Positions 46,976 through 54,926 of a stretch of 64,000 nucleotides of DNA are shown here, in pieces. The notes below the pieces were generated by a model. It did not search any database. It was not told where the DNA came from and saw only the letters and a program-made list of their open reading frames with translations. How positions within the stretch are numbered: position 1 is the stretch's first letter; every line of letters begins with the position of its first letter. A program made the position numbers and the translations under genes. The DNA comes from Clostridia bacterium (GTDB lineage Bacteria > Bacillota > Clostridia > Peptostreptococcales > Anaerovoracaceae), in the NCBI GenBank assembly GCA_910575405.1, contig CAJTER010000004.1, forward strand, positions 1 through 64,000. The letters are read 5' to 3'.

Positions 46976-48388
46976 TTATGCCATCACAAAGCCAGCCACA
47001 ATATATCCGATAAACGAGATTCCCGTAACAATTCCTATGTATGGCAGCTGCGCAACTGCATAATCCACATTATTAATTCTGCAGGCCGAAGCGGACAGCA
47101 AAGTTACATCAGAATAAAAGCAGGCCTGCGCGCCAAAGCATGCAGCTGAAATGATAGCGCCAAGTGTAAGGGGAATACTTGCTCCGCTGGAAGCTGCCAG
47201 CGGCAGGATAATGGGAGTGCATACTGCCGGAACACTCCAGATATTTCCCGTGGCAAAGCATACGAGACCTATGAGTACAAAGGCAATTGCCGGAAGCCAT
47301 GCCGCGCTCATATATGGTCCTGCAACATCAATAAGGTAATTCGGCAAGCCGATGAGGTTGATAGAATCTCTGTAAAACAGAGATGTGACCAGCACGACTG
47401 CAATAAACAGCATGTCCTCAAGGCCCTTGTAGCAGGCGTCGCAGAATTTTCCAAGGCTCATGATCTTGGTTGGAATGTACAGGACAAAACAGGCAAAGAT
47501 ACCGCAGCTTACACCGTACAGGATGTCATCCAGCCATAAGGTTACCGCTATAACGACTGCCATAGGCACGAGGAATGTCCAGAGATGCGGTGCTATTTCT
47601 TTTTCTTCTTTCTCTGTATCATCGGTAATAGCGCCCATTACTTCACCCAATTCATCGCCCTGGTTCTGCATGTTGCTGGATTCTGGCCAGAGCTGTCCGG
47701 TTTCGGCAACTCTCTGATATGCTTTTTTAATACCGCCCATCTTGGGGACGACTCCCAAGATTACCAGGAGTACGAAGATGACACAGAGGAACGGGTAAAA
47801 GAAGTACGGCATAATATGGTAGTAAATGCTCATTGCGCTGCCGCCCACTACTGCCGCTTCTTTCTGCTGTTCAAAAACTCCGGAGAAAAATACGACCCAT
47901 GCGGAAATCGGTATGATCAGGCACACCGGAGCCGACGTAGTATTGATGATATAGCAGAGCATTTCTCTCGGCGTCTTGTGCTCATCTGAAAGAGTCAGTA
48001 CGCAGTTTGCAGTAACCAGTATGCTGAGATAATCGTCAATAAAGATGATGATCCCGCACAGCCAGGTCAGAAATAATACTTGTTTTTCCGACTTAATGTA
48101 CGTTCGGGCCATGTTTCCTACTGCCACCGCTCCTTTTGATTGTCTGAGAAGTTGCACCAGACAGCCAAAAAGCAGACAGATAATTACGATATAATTGTTA
48201 TCTCCGTCGCATGCCGCTGTCTGCAATGCATCCAGCATTGGCATGAAGAATGATGCCTTATAATAGAAGATGTATCCCAGCATACCGGATAACATGATGC
48301 TCAGGATACACTTCTTTGTTATCAGCGCAAAGATTAAAAAACTCAGCGCCGGAATCAGGGTAATGATTCCTAAATTCGTTCCCTCCAT
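46976..48388 (-). CDS. NhaC-family transporter linked to the glycyl radical enzyme
   Basis: 470 residues, about 12 hydrophobic segments. Features of the NhaC/ion-transporter superfamily: IIIFIDDYLSILVTA (the acidic FxDDY motif), TTSAPVCLIIPISAW, GNIWSVPAVCTPIILPLA and CFGAQACFYSDVTLLSAS. Family members exchange Na+/H+ or carry organic acids and amines. It is last in a run with the glycyl radical enzyme and its activase (38 bases after the activase), so it probably moves the substrate or product of that enzyme (inference). Confidence 0.85.
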   Translation of the reverse strand: MEGTNLGIITLIPALSFLIFALITKKCILSIMLSGMLGYIFYYKASFFMPMLDALQTAACDGDNNYIVIICLLFGCLVQLLRQSKGAVAVGNMARTYIKSEKQVLFLTWLCGIIIFIDDYLSILVTANCVLTLSDEHKTPREMLCYIINTTSAPVCLIIPISAWVVFFSGVFEQQKEAAVVGGSAMSIYYHIMPYFFYPFLCVIFVLLVILGVVPKMGGIKKAYQRVAETGQLWPESSNMQNQGDELGEVMGAITDDTEKEEKEIAPHLWTFLVPMAVVIAVTLWLDDILYGVSCGIFACFVLYIPTKIMSLGKFCDACYKGLEDMLFIAVVLVTSLFYRDSINLIGLPNYLIDVAGPYMSAAWLPAIAFVLIGLVCFATGNIWSVPAVCTPIILPLAASSGASIPLTLGAIISAACFGAQACFYSDVTLLSASACRINNVDYAVAQLPYIGIVTGISFIGYIVAGFVMA

Positions 48389-48426
48389 AGTATGTTGTTT
48401 CCTTTCCAGTTAAGAATCAATATTGT

Positions 48427-49362
48427 TTAAACGTTTCCTAAAATCTCTACATCCAATTCCAATTCCTCTTTAAAATATCGTTCTATTTCTGCCAAACGGT
48501 TTTCCGCCGGCGGCTGAAATTCTTCCTCTATGCCGCCGACGTTTCGTTTTTTACCGATCCCAAGATTATGGTATGGGAGCAGATTCACCCGTTTGATTCC
48601 GATTTCCCGGTACAGCGCTCCCGTTCGCTTTATAATGCTGTCGCTGTCATTGACGTCTCTGATGAGAGGCATTCTCATGATCAGCTTATCCAAAACCGCA
48701 GCGTCTGCTGCCAGCATGTTCAGGTTATCAAGGATCCGCTGATTGCTGACCCCTGTGTAAGCTTTGTGGACTTTATCATCAATGGACTTCATGTCATAAA
48801 GAATATGCGTCACATTTTCCCTGAGGGCCATTTCCATAAGGGCCTGCGAATCCCCAAAGCCTGATGTATCCAGACACACATGTATGCCCATCCTGCCCGC
48901 CTGCTCAATCAGCTGGTTTACAAAATCTGCATGCATGAGAATCTCTCCCCCGCTGACTGTAATGCCGCCGCCCGTCTTATCATAAAAGCCTTTATCCTGG
49001 CCCGCTATGCGAAGTATTTCATCAATGGTCATCTCTTTTCCCACAGGCCTTAAAGCTTTCGCATAACACCCTTTTGCACACGCAAGGCACACATCGCATT
49101 TTGTCCGATCAATTACAAGGCCTTCCTCCTGCTTCATTGCCAGCGCGCCCTTTTCGCACGCCTCAATGCACCAGCCGCACCCGATGCAATTGCCCGGCGA
49201 TTGAATCAGCTGCTGCTGCGGATCGATGAGCTCAGGATTGTGGCACCATTTGCAATTGAGAGGACAGCCCTTCATAAAGATAGTCGTACGGATACCAGGC
49301 CCATCCTCTACTGAGAATTTTTGAAGGCTTCCTACAAGAATGCGTTCAGGTGTATTGTGCAT
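48427..49362 (-). CDS. Glycyl-radical enzyme activating enzyme (radical SAM)
   Basis: 311 residues. The radical SAM cluster is C-P-L-N-C-K-W-C in FMKGCPLNCKWCHNPE. An inserted ferredoxin-like region has two further cysteine groups (CIGCGWCIEAC and CDVCLACAKGC) for two more iron-sulfur clusters, as in activases of the non-PFL glycyl radical enzymes. A TGGGITVSGGE segment binds SAM. It abstracts hydrogen from the glycine of the partner enzyme encoded 28 bases upstream. AGGAAGG precedes the ATG. Confidence 0.95.
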   Translation of the reverse strand: MHNTPERILVGSLQKFSVEDGPGIRTTIFMKGCPLNCKWCHNPELIDPQQQLIQSPGNCIGCGWCIEACEKGALAMKQEEGLVIDRTKCDVCLACAKGCYAKALRPVGKEMTIDEILRIAGQDKGFYDKTGGGITVSGGEILMHADFVNQLIEQAGRMGIHVCLDTSGFGDSQALMEMALRENVTHILYDMKSIDDKVHKAYTGVSNQRILDNLNMLAADAAVLDKLIMRMPLIRDVNDSDSIIKRTGALYREIGIKRVNLLPYHNLGIGKKRNVGGIEEEFQPPAENRLAEIERYFKEELELDVEILGNV

Positions 49363-49390
49363 TGAATCATCCTTCCTGTCCTCTAGTGTA

Positions 49391-51769
49391 CTAACCCTGC
49401 GATAAGTGAGCTGTCCTGTAAATGATGGTATCCTGCGCGCTCTTATCCAGCTCTGTAAAGTATGCCATATAGCCTGCCACGCGTACCATCAGTCCTTTGT
49501 AGTTTTCCGGAGTTTTCTGCGCCTTCTTGAGGGTTTCATTGTCCACTACATTGATCTGTATATGCTCGCCGCCGTCTTCAAAGAAGGTCTTGATAACGCC
49601 TTCAATAATATCTCTGCCTTTTTTATCCTGGACTCCCTGTGGATCAAAACGCAAGTTGAACAGCGCCCCTTCATGCAGGGATTCCTGTCTCATGGCGGCA
49701 ACCGACTTAACGGTAGCAGTCGGACCGTTCAGATCCCTTCCCATCATGGGGGAAGCTGCATCGCAGAATGGCTCTCCCGCAAGTCTGCCATCTGGAAGCG
49801 CGCCTGTAACAAGGCCGTGAGGAATATTCATGGTCTGTGAATCAATGCCAAAGCTGTAGTATCCACCTCTGGCATCGCGCCAATTCTGGGTATGATCGGC
49901 AATATAGTGCATCATTTCCATGTAAATATGATCCACATGCTCCAGATTGTTGCCGAATTTTTCCGGCTTGTTCAGCAGCATCTGACGAATCCGCTCCTGG
50001 CCTTCAAAGTTGGTATCACACGCCTGGATCAGCTCATCCATTGTCAGATCCTGATCTTCGAATACGCATTTTTCCACTGCTGCGATAGTATCTGCCAGGT
50101 TAGCTGCCCCTGTAATATAGAGGCCTGCTGTGGAATATTTTGCGCCGCCGTGCTGAACGGATTTCCCGCTTTCCACGCATCCTCTGGTTACCATAGATGC
50201 GAAAATGACCGGGAACCGGTTCATATGAATGCTCTGCATCAGATTGTAGCCTGTGCGGATTAAATCATAATGGTGCAGAATCTGTTTTTTGAGAGCATCC
50301 TTAAATTCCTCTATATTTTTGAAATTTCTCGGTTCTCCTGTCTCAATACCCATGAGCTTGCCTGTAGCAGGATCAATACCATTGTGCAGGACAAATTCGA
50401 TCATTTTTCCCATGTTCACATATCCGGCATCCGGCGAACCATCTGTTCCACCGCCTCCCGGTCCCGGCTGGATACATCCTACAATGGTCCAGTCTCTCGC
50501 CTCTTCAATGGTGCTACCTCTGCCCTTGCCAAGGCAGATGGGTATTGCCGCATTATCATTAAAGAAGCCCGGATTTGCCTGGCCTTCCTGAATCATTTTG
50601 CACCCGAACTGAATCAGTTTTTCTGGGGTTTCTTCCCAGACTCTCAGCGCCAATACCGGTTGTGTTGTCTGAAGATCGTCCGCCGCTTCCAGACAGAGAA
50701 GGGATAAATCATTTGATGCATCCTTTCCATCCCTGGTCTGGCCTCCCACCACCAGGATCTGCCACATGGGATAACCCGCAAAAGCGGTAGCATACCAGTT
50801 ATCTCTTACTTCGTACACTTCACACGACTTGAGGTAAAAGCACTCCAGCATTTCCAGCGCTTCTTCCCGTGTAAGATTCTTCTCGTCGATTACATCCTTT
50901 TTATAAAATGGCCACATATATTGGTCAAATCTTCCAAACCCGCACGCTGTAGTACAAACCTCAATGTAAAAGGAAACATGGACAAACCATACCATCTGAA
51001 GCGCCTGCTGAAACGTCTGCGGCGGATTTTCGGGAACGACCCTGCAGTTTTGTGCAATAACAAGAAGCTCCTGCTTTCTCCCTTCATCCGTACATTCCGC
51101 AGCCATTCGCTCCGCTTCATCCGCCATCCTGTGTGCATATGCAATAAGCCCTTCGCTCTGAATGATGCATGCTTTCCAGAAGTCCACTTTTGCCTGCTCC
51201 TCCATGGTCTGAGGAAGCGCATTGTCAATGTTTCTCTGGCATTCTTCCATGTAGCCCCGGATCCCTACAGTGAGAATTTTTTCGTGGTCACATACCGTTT
51301 CACCTGAAACGCCATTCTCAAGCCCCACACAAATGATATCGTCTTTCTCAAGCTCGCGAATGTGCTGGGGAAGCGCGGTCTGCGCCAGATCTTCCATGGA
51401 TTTTCCCTCCCAGTACTTGAGCGTTTCCAGGATGGTTTCCTTGTCCTCCGGTGAAATATAATATGGATCCTTGTCTCTTGTTGAAAAATCATCAATGTCG
51501 CTGATATACCAGGAACTTGACTGAAATTCCGGGTGCAGGGTAGCGCCTCTGTATGCATTAGTTACCGTTCCTACAATAAGCTCATCATCCAGAATAAGTG
51601 TCGTCATGTTCTCCATGATGTGTTTGACAACTCTGGCTCTGAAAATCGGCACTGCATCGCCGGCAAACTTCTGATAAGCTTCTGTTGCCAGCACCAATCT
51701 TTCTGCTGTAATTGATGGAATCGTATTGAAAAGTTTTTCCCTCATGTTACTGACTCTTGGGGTTAACAT
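49391..51769 (-). CDS. Glycyl radical enzyme of the PFL/eliminase superfamily, substrate unassigned
   Basis: 792 residues from ATG 51769, chosen for AAGGAGAAC just upstream; the open frame runs on to 51955 without support. The glycyl radical site is RVAGYMAYF (Gly766) and the thiyl cysteine is in IVGCIQPGPGGGG (Cys432). In characterised dehydratases, lyases and arylacetate decarboxylases the residue two after this Cys is Glu (G-C-V-E); here it is Gln434, so the usual general base is missing. PFL has a Cys-Cys pair instead, which is also absent. Thus it is neither a PFL nor a clear eliminase. Oxygen-sensitive cytoplasmic enzyme; activase and transporter follow. Confidence 0.92.
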   Translation of the reverse strand: MLTPRVSNMREKLFNTIPSITAERLVLATEAYQKFAGDAVPIFRARVVKHIMENMTTLILDDELIVGTVTNAYRGATLHPEFQSSSWYISDIDDFSTRDKDPYYISPEDKETILETLKYWEGKSMEDLAQTALPQHIRELEKDDIICVGLENGVSGETVCDHEKILTVGIRGYMEECQRNIDNALPQTMEEQAKVDFWKACIIQSEGLIAYAHRMADEAERMAAECTDEGRKQELLVIAQNCRVVPENPPQTFQQALQMVWFVHVSFYIEVCTTACGFGRFDQYMWPFYKKDVIDEKNLTREEALEMLECFYLKSCEVYEVRDNWYATAFAGYPMWQILVVGGQTRDGKDASNDLSLLCLEAADDLQTTQPVLALRVWEETPEKLIQFGCKMIQEGQANPGFFNDNAAIPICLGKGRGSTIEEARDWTIVGCIQPGPGGGGTDGSPDAGYVNMGKMIEFVLHNGIDPATGKLMGIETGEPRNFKNIEEFKDALKKQILHHYDLIRTGYNLMQSIHMNRFPVIFASMVTRGCVESGKSVQHGGAKYSTAGLYITGAANLADTIAAVEKCVFEDQDLTMDELIQACDTNFEGQERIRQMLLNKPEKFGNNLEHVDHIYMEMMHYIADHTQNWRDARGGYYSFGIDSQTMNIPHGLVTGALPDGRLAGEPFCDAASPMMGRDLNGPTATVKSVAAMRQESLHEGALFNLRFDPQGVQDKKGRDIIEGVIKTFFEDGGEHIQINVVDNETLKKAQKTPENYKGLMVRVAGYMAYFTELDKSAQDTIIYRTAHLSQG

Positions 51770-51799
51770 AATAGTTCTCCTTCCATTTTGATTTCTAAC

Positions 51800-51828
51800 A
51801 TAATAATCTATGGGGAAGTGGAAAACAA
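51800..51828 (-). promoter_or_regulatory. Promoter of the glycyl radical enzyme operon
   Basis: On the minus strand TTGTTT (51828-51823), a 17-base spacer and TATTAT (51805-51800), 31 bases before the start codon. Confidence 0.6.
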
Positions 51829-51833
51829 TAACT

Positions 51834-51865
51834 GGCTTGCTATTTTCTCTAATTGGATTGCTATT
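51834..51865. promoter_or_regulatory. Direct repeat between divergent promoters
   Basis: GGCTTGCTATT (51834-51844) and GGATTGCTATT (51855-51865) start 21 bases apart, two helical turns, between the two opposed promoters and just upstream of both -35 boxes. This spacing fits a regulator operator shared by the glycyl radical enzyme operon and the CNB-domain gene. Confidence 0.45.
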
Positions 51866-51884
51866 GAAAAGAACCCGGACATAA

Positions 51885-51913
51885 TTGACTATGCAGTATA
51901 AAGCAACTATAAT
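51885..51913 (+). promoter_or_regulatory. Promoter of the CNB-domain gene
   Basis: TTGACT (51885-51890), a 17-base spacer and TATAAT (51908-51913), near-consensus, about 130 bases before the chosen start codon. Confidence 0.75.
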
Positions 51914-52040
51914 ATTGGTAAATATATTGCGCAGAGGATTATTTCTCACCTTCATAATTGTAGGACTTGGAAATCAAAATACACAAAGGCAAAACCAGTG
52001 TACTATCTGGTTGGAACAGCTTTTAGCAGGAAAGAGAATT

Positions 52041-52427
52041 ATGTTTAGCGAATACAGAATCTTTAACGGAATCAGTGAAAAGCAGCTTGAAACGCTGCTG
52101 CCTTGTATAAATGGAAAAATTAAGGTTTACCCACCGAACACGGATCTTACAGAAGAAGGGATCCATAAAAACGGTAATTGCATTGCACTTATTCTCGGCG
52201 GCAGCGTTTCTGCCCAGAACAGTATACTTACTGAAGGAGATGTCATCAGTTACAGTACGGAATATGAAGCTCCCGTGTCAGTTTCGCATATTTCACTTTT
52301 GACCATGGAATATTCCAGAATAATGACTCCCTGCTGGTTCAGTTGCCACTTTCACTGGCAGTTATGTGAAAATCTGAAAGCCTGCAGGGAGGAAACGGCG
52401 TATGAAAACAACGGAATTTTTGATTAG
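52041..52427 (+). CDS. Crp/Fnr-type cyclic-nucleotide-binding-domain protein lacking the HTH
   Basis: 128 residues from ATG 52041 (AGGAAAGAG upstream); the frame is open from 51885 but that part is AT-rich promoter sequence. It begins like a Crp/Fnr sensor domain (FNGISEKQLETLLPCI, ALILGGSVSAQNSILTEGDVIS) and reaches the dimerisation helix (FHWQLCENLKACREE), then stops where the winged-helix domain should start. It has four cysteines in its second half. Divergent from the glycyl radical enzyme operon, so a sensor role or a truncated regulator are both possible. Confidence 0.65.
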   Translation: MFSEYRIFNGISEKQLETLLPCINGKIKVYPPNTDLTEEGIHKNGNCIALILGGSVSAQNSILTEGDVISYSTEYEAPVSVSHISLLTMEYSRIMTPCWFSCHFHWQLCENLKACREETAYENNGIFD

Positions 52428-52443
52428 CCCATAAGTCCCTCCG

Positions 52444-53295
52444 TTATCCCATTTTCTTTGCTACGGGTATCCATACCTCATATTGTGCGTTCTGTGGATC
52501 TGGATTTAAGTAAACCTCAATATCGGGGGCATTGGCATATTCATATCCAGAGGTCGGAAGCCACTCTGTTATAATGCGCTGTTCCAATTCCTGTATTGAC
52601 TGATTTGTCCCTGTTCCAGAAAAGATTGCCCAAGTAGATGCAGGCACGGTATATTCTTCAAACTCACCGCTTGTTTTTGTACTGGAAACGGCAATAAAAT
52701 ATTTCCATTGTTCTTCATCATTGCAGGCGCTGACGCCCAAAAGTCCCATTGGCGGCGTATCCATCATTCCTGCCAGTTTCTGTATTGTCCCATTTACAGA
52801 TGCCTCCTGCCACATCTTAGGTACAACCATAAAATTATTCTCAATTTCCTTATCAAGTGGTGCAGATACGCCGATGATGCGGAATGCCTCTTTTGTTTCG
52901 ATTCTATAATTCATTTCTATCGCTCCTTTCACAGCAATTCTAAACACAATGGGAGAAAAAGCTTTCACAGATACACCCTCATCTTTTACGGACGATGGGG
53001 CTATCCCGTGAAAAGCCTGGAATGCCCTGTTAAATGCAGTCGGGGAATTGTAGCCGTATTTCTCTGCAATATCAATAATCCGTTCATCCCTACCCTGCAA
53101 GTCTACTGCTGCTAAAGACATTTTTCTTCTTCGGATATACTCTGCCAGAGTGATACCCGCCATATAAGTAAACATCCGCTGATAGTGATAGGTGGAGCAG
53201 CAAGCAATCCGCCCAAGCTGTTCATAGTCAATTTCACCCGTCAAATGTTCCTCAATATAATGTAGGCTCTGATTTAATCTGTGAACCCATTCCAT
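52444..53295 (-). CDS. AraC-family regulator with GyrI-like effector domain
   Basis: 283 residues from ATG 53295 (AAAGGAGGG upstream). The N-terminal 100 residues carry the double helix-turn-helix (LGRIACCSTYHYQRMFTYMAGITLAEYIRRRKMSLAA; YGYNSPTAFNRAFQAFHGIAPS). Residues about 125-283 are a GyrI-like small-molecule-binding domain (IIGVSAPLDKEIENNF, ending in EVYLNPDPQNAQYEVWIPVAKK). Such Rob/BltR-like proteins often sense drugs. No efflux gene is adjacent. Confidence 0.9.
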   Translation of the reverse strand: MEWVHRLNQSLHYIEEHLTGEIDYEQLGRIACCSTYHYQRMFTYMAGITLAEYIRRRKMSLAAVDLQGRDERIIDIAEKYGYNSPTAFNRAFQAFHGIAPSSVKDEGVSVKAFSPIVFRIAVKGAIEMNYRIETKEAFRIIGVSAPLDKEIENNFMVVPKMWQEASVNGTIQKLAGMMDTPPMGLLGVSACNDEEQWKYFIAVSSTKTSGEFEEYTVPASTWAIFSGTGTNQSIQELEQRIITEWLPTSGYEYANAPDIEVYLNPDPQNAQYEVWIPVAKKMG

Positions 53296-53595
53296 AAGAT
53301 CCCTCCTTTTCCGCACCTATTGTGCTTTGTGGATATAAATTTGTCTTTATTATTATAAGGCTTATTCTTAAAGTTTTCCTCTCTATTCTTGCACAAAAAA
53401 GAGAGACAGCTATTCGATAATTGATACAAAATTGAACTCTGCACTCCACTCCAAAATTCCCCTTATTTTTGTATGCTCCGTTCATGAGTGCAACTCCATC
53501 ATATAGGAAAGGGAGCAGCAAGGTTATTGTTCTCGCTCCTCCCCATCTTACGTTTGTCGAGTCATACCTGCGATCTGCAGGCTCGCCTTCTCCCT
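53296..53595. other. Intergenic region upstream of the AraC gene
   Basis: 300 bases with no gene recognised. An AT-rich stretch with TTATAATAAT (about 53350-53360, minus strand) is probably the -10 region of the AraC gene. Confidence 0.4.
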
Positions 53596-53772
53596 CTATA
53601 AAATCTGCCCCTTCCCCGTATAGGGATGGCTATTTGCATAGGCCGAAGCCTTTTCTGCAAATTTTTCTGGCGCAAGCTGGTCAAAGTACTCCTGTTGCCA
53701 TACGGTATAATCAAACTTGTCTTGTTTCATGAGTGTAATAAAATCTTCTGCTTCATTCTTTCGTTTTTTCAT
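53596..53772 (-). CDS. Small basic-acidic protein downstream of the PIN toxin
   Basis: 58 residues, MKKRKNEAEDFITLMKQDKF... ending YANSHPYTGKGQIL; helical, with aromatic pairs (YTVWQQEYFDQL) and PEKFAEKASAYANSHPY. AAGGAG lies 8 bases before the ATG, strong support for a real gene. It follows the PIN-toxin stop after 50 bases on the same strand, so it may be the third gene of that operon. Family not recognised. Confidence 0.65.
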   Translation of the reverse strand: MKKRKNEAEDFITLMKQDKFDYTVWQQEYFDQLAPEKFAEKASAYANSHPYTGKGQIL

Positions 53773-53822
53773 GGTACGCTCTCCTTCATCATTTCTAGTT
53801 TTCCGGTGAAACCAGCAGAACG

Positions 53823-54227
53823 TTATATGCTCACCACACAGGCTTCTTCATAATAAGGAAATTGCGCATCATGCGTAAACAGTTTTAAGCCCTCATATTT
53901 CGCCTGCGCTAATAGCAGTCGATCAAATGGATCCTTATGATTAGGTGCATTTTTCGAGCGTACTAATGTTTTTAACAGGAAAATATGAGCTGCCTCTATC
54001 GGAAGCTGTGTAAATCCTGTATTTTCACACAATGAAACAAACTCTTCCTCTGATACAGGCATGGTTTCCGGTTTTAATTGGTACTTGATTGCAATTTCCC
54101 ATACAGAAGCCATGCTATAAAAGACCTCATTCTCTTTCTGCTCCAAAAGGCTGATGACTTGCTTTGACAGTTTTGCCGTATCCGCAATCGCCCATAATGC
54201 AATGTGGGTATCCAACAAAATCCTCAT
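53823..54227 (-). CDS. PIN-domain toxin (VapC-like)
   Basis: 134 residues with the PIN ribonuclease acidic residues: LLDTHIALW (Asp6), SVWEIAIKY (Glu), DPFDRLLLAQA (Asp) and LFTHDAQF (Asp). VapC toxins cleave specific tRNA or rRNA. The ATGA start overlaps the stop of the antitoxin gene, the usual coupling. The antitoxin, however, is of the RelB/DinJ type rather than a VapB. Confidence 0.92.
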   Translation of the reverse strand: MRILLDTHIALWAIADTAKLSKQVISLLEQKENEVFYSMASVWEIAIKYQLKPETMPVSEEEFVSLCENTGFTQLPIEAAHIFLLKTLVRSKNAPNHKDPFDRLLLAQAKYEGLKLFTHDAQFPYYEEACVVSI

Positions 54228-54499
54228 ATCTCGTTCACCCCAAACAGCTCTGCTATCTCGTCATTGCTCGCATCAATATCATCTGGTATGGTATATTTTC
54301 CATTCGCAATCCCCAACGTCCTCTTAGAACCCGTTGTTGTCAAATGCATGGTAAACGGCATTCCTCTCTCCTCCACGCTTTGTCGTGCAAAGATTCTTAC
54401 GGCCTCTGCAAAAGAGGTTCCTAATTGTTTATATAACAGTTCCGCCTGTTCCTTTAGCTCAGAATCCATTCTCACCTGTAAAGTTGCTTCTTTTGCCAT
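54224..54499 (-). CDS. RelB/DinJ-family antitoxin with a VapB-like tail
   Basis: 91 residues from ATG 54499 (GGAGG 7 bases upstream; ATG 54502 directly before it is closer). The N-terminal ribbon-helix-helix (ATLQVRMDSELKEQAELLYKQLGTSFAEAVRIFARQSV) is DinJ-like and binds DNA. The C-terminal tail GKYTIPDDIDASNDEIAELFG resembles the toxin-binding tail of antitoxins paired with PIN toxins. It precedes and overlaps the PIN toxin gene, so the pair is a hybrid module. It should repress its own promoter at the repeats just upstream. Confidence 0.88.
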   Translation of the reverse strand: MAKEATLQVRMDSELKEQAELLYKQLGTSFAEAVRIFARQSVEERGMPFTMHLTTTGSKRTLGIANGKYTIPDDIDASNDEIAELFGVNEI

Positions 54500-54518
54500 C
54501 ATTCACCCTCCTTTTTGT

Positions 54519-54554
54519 AATACAATTATAATACAAACGTATGCTTCATTCAAC
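54519..54554 (-). promoter_or_regulatory. Promoter and tandem operator of the toxin-antitoxin operon
   Basis: On the minus strand TTGAAT (54554-54549), a 17-base spacer and TATAAT (54531-54526). Overlapping the -10 box are two direct copies of TAATACAA (54519-54526 and 54530-54537) spaced 11 bases, one helical turn, the layout expected for a ribbon-helix-helix autorepressor. Confidence 0.7.
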
Positions 54555-54878
54555 GATGATTCTGTATAAAAAAGTTTTTTTAGCAATGCCACCGCACCGA
54601 ATTACCAAATTATCCTGGTAAACAAGGACCATCTTTGATTATCGGGATCGGCGGCATTATGTTCAGCTGTTCCAGTTTCCCTTGTTTTCCAGAGGGTTTA
54701 CAAATGCTATCCTGCAGAATGCCACCGCGCTTCCATCGACCGCCTATTTTGCATTTTAACAGAGTATTATATTTTATAGTTTCCTTATATGACACAGGTT
54801 GTTTCATTTCTCTATTGCTCAATTTGAGGTATTCTGGTCAATTCTGTCTCAGCACGTCTTTTTCCAGTTCTGGAAAAT
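54555..54878. other. Intergenic region between toxin-antitoxin operon and integrase
   Basis: About 320 bases without a supported gene. The 11-base word AATGCCACCGC occurs twice (about 54584 and 54719), possibly by chance. The left attachment site of the integrative element is expected in or near this stretch, but no tRNA gene or clear att core was recognised. Confidence 0.4.
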
Positions 54879-54903
54879 AAGCCCCCTGATTGTCAGAGGG
54901 CTT
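54879..54903 (-). terminator. Terminator of the integrase gene
   Basis: AAGCCCCCTGA and TCAGAGGGCTT form a stem with one mismatch and a 3-base loop; TATTTT follows on the minus strand. It begins 24 bases after the integrase stop. Confidence 0.7.
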
Positions 54904-54926
54904 GTATGAGAATGGGGCTGTTTCTC

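Noticed and set aside
46976-52427. Naming the glycyl radical enzyme as pyruvate formate-lyase, choline TMA-lyase or hydroxyproline dehydratase
   Set aside because: The PFL Cys-Cys pair is absent, the C-x-E base of the lyases and dehydratases is Gln here, and no microcompartment or pathway genes for those substrates are adjacent.
53469-53732. Plus-strand frame opposite the 58-residue gene
   Set aside because: The minus-strand gene has a proper ribosome binding site and a protein-like sequence; the plus frame has neither.
54610-54822. Possible 70-codon minus-strand gene next to the integrase
   Set aside because: TTG start without ribosome binding site; sequence looks random. Treated as intergenic.
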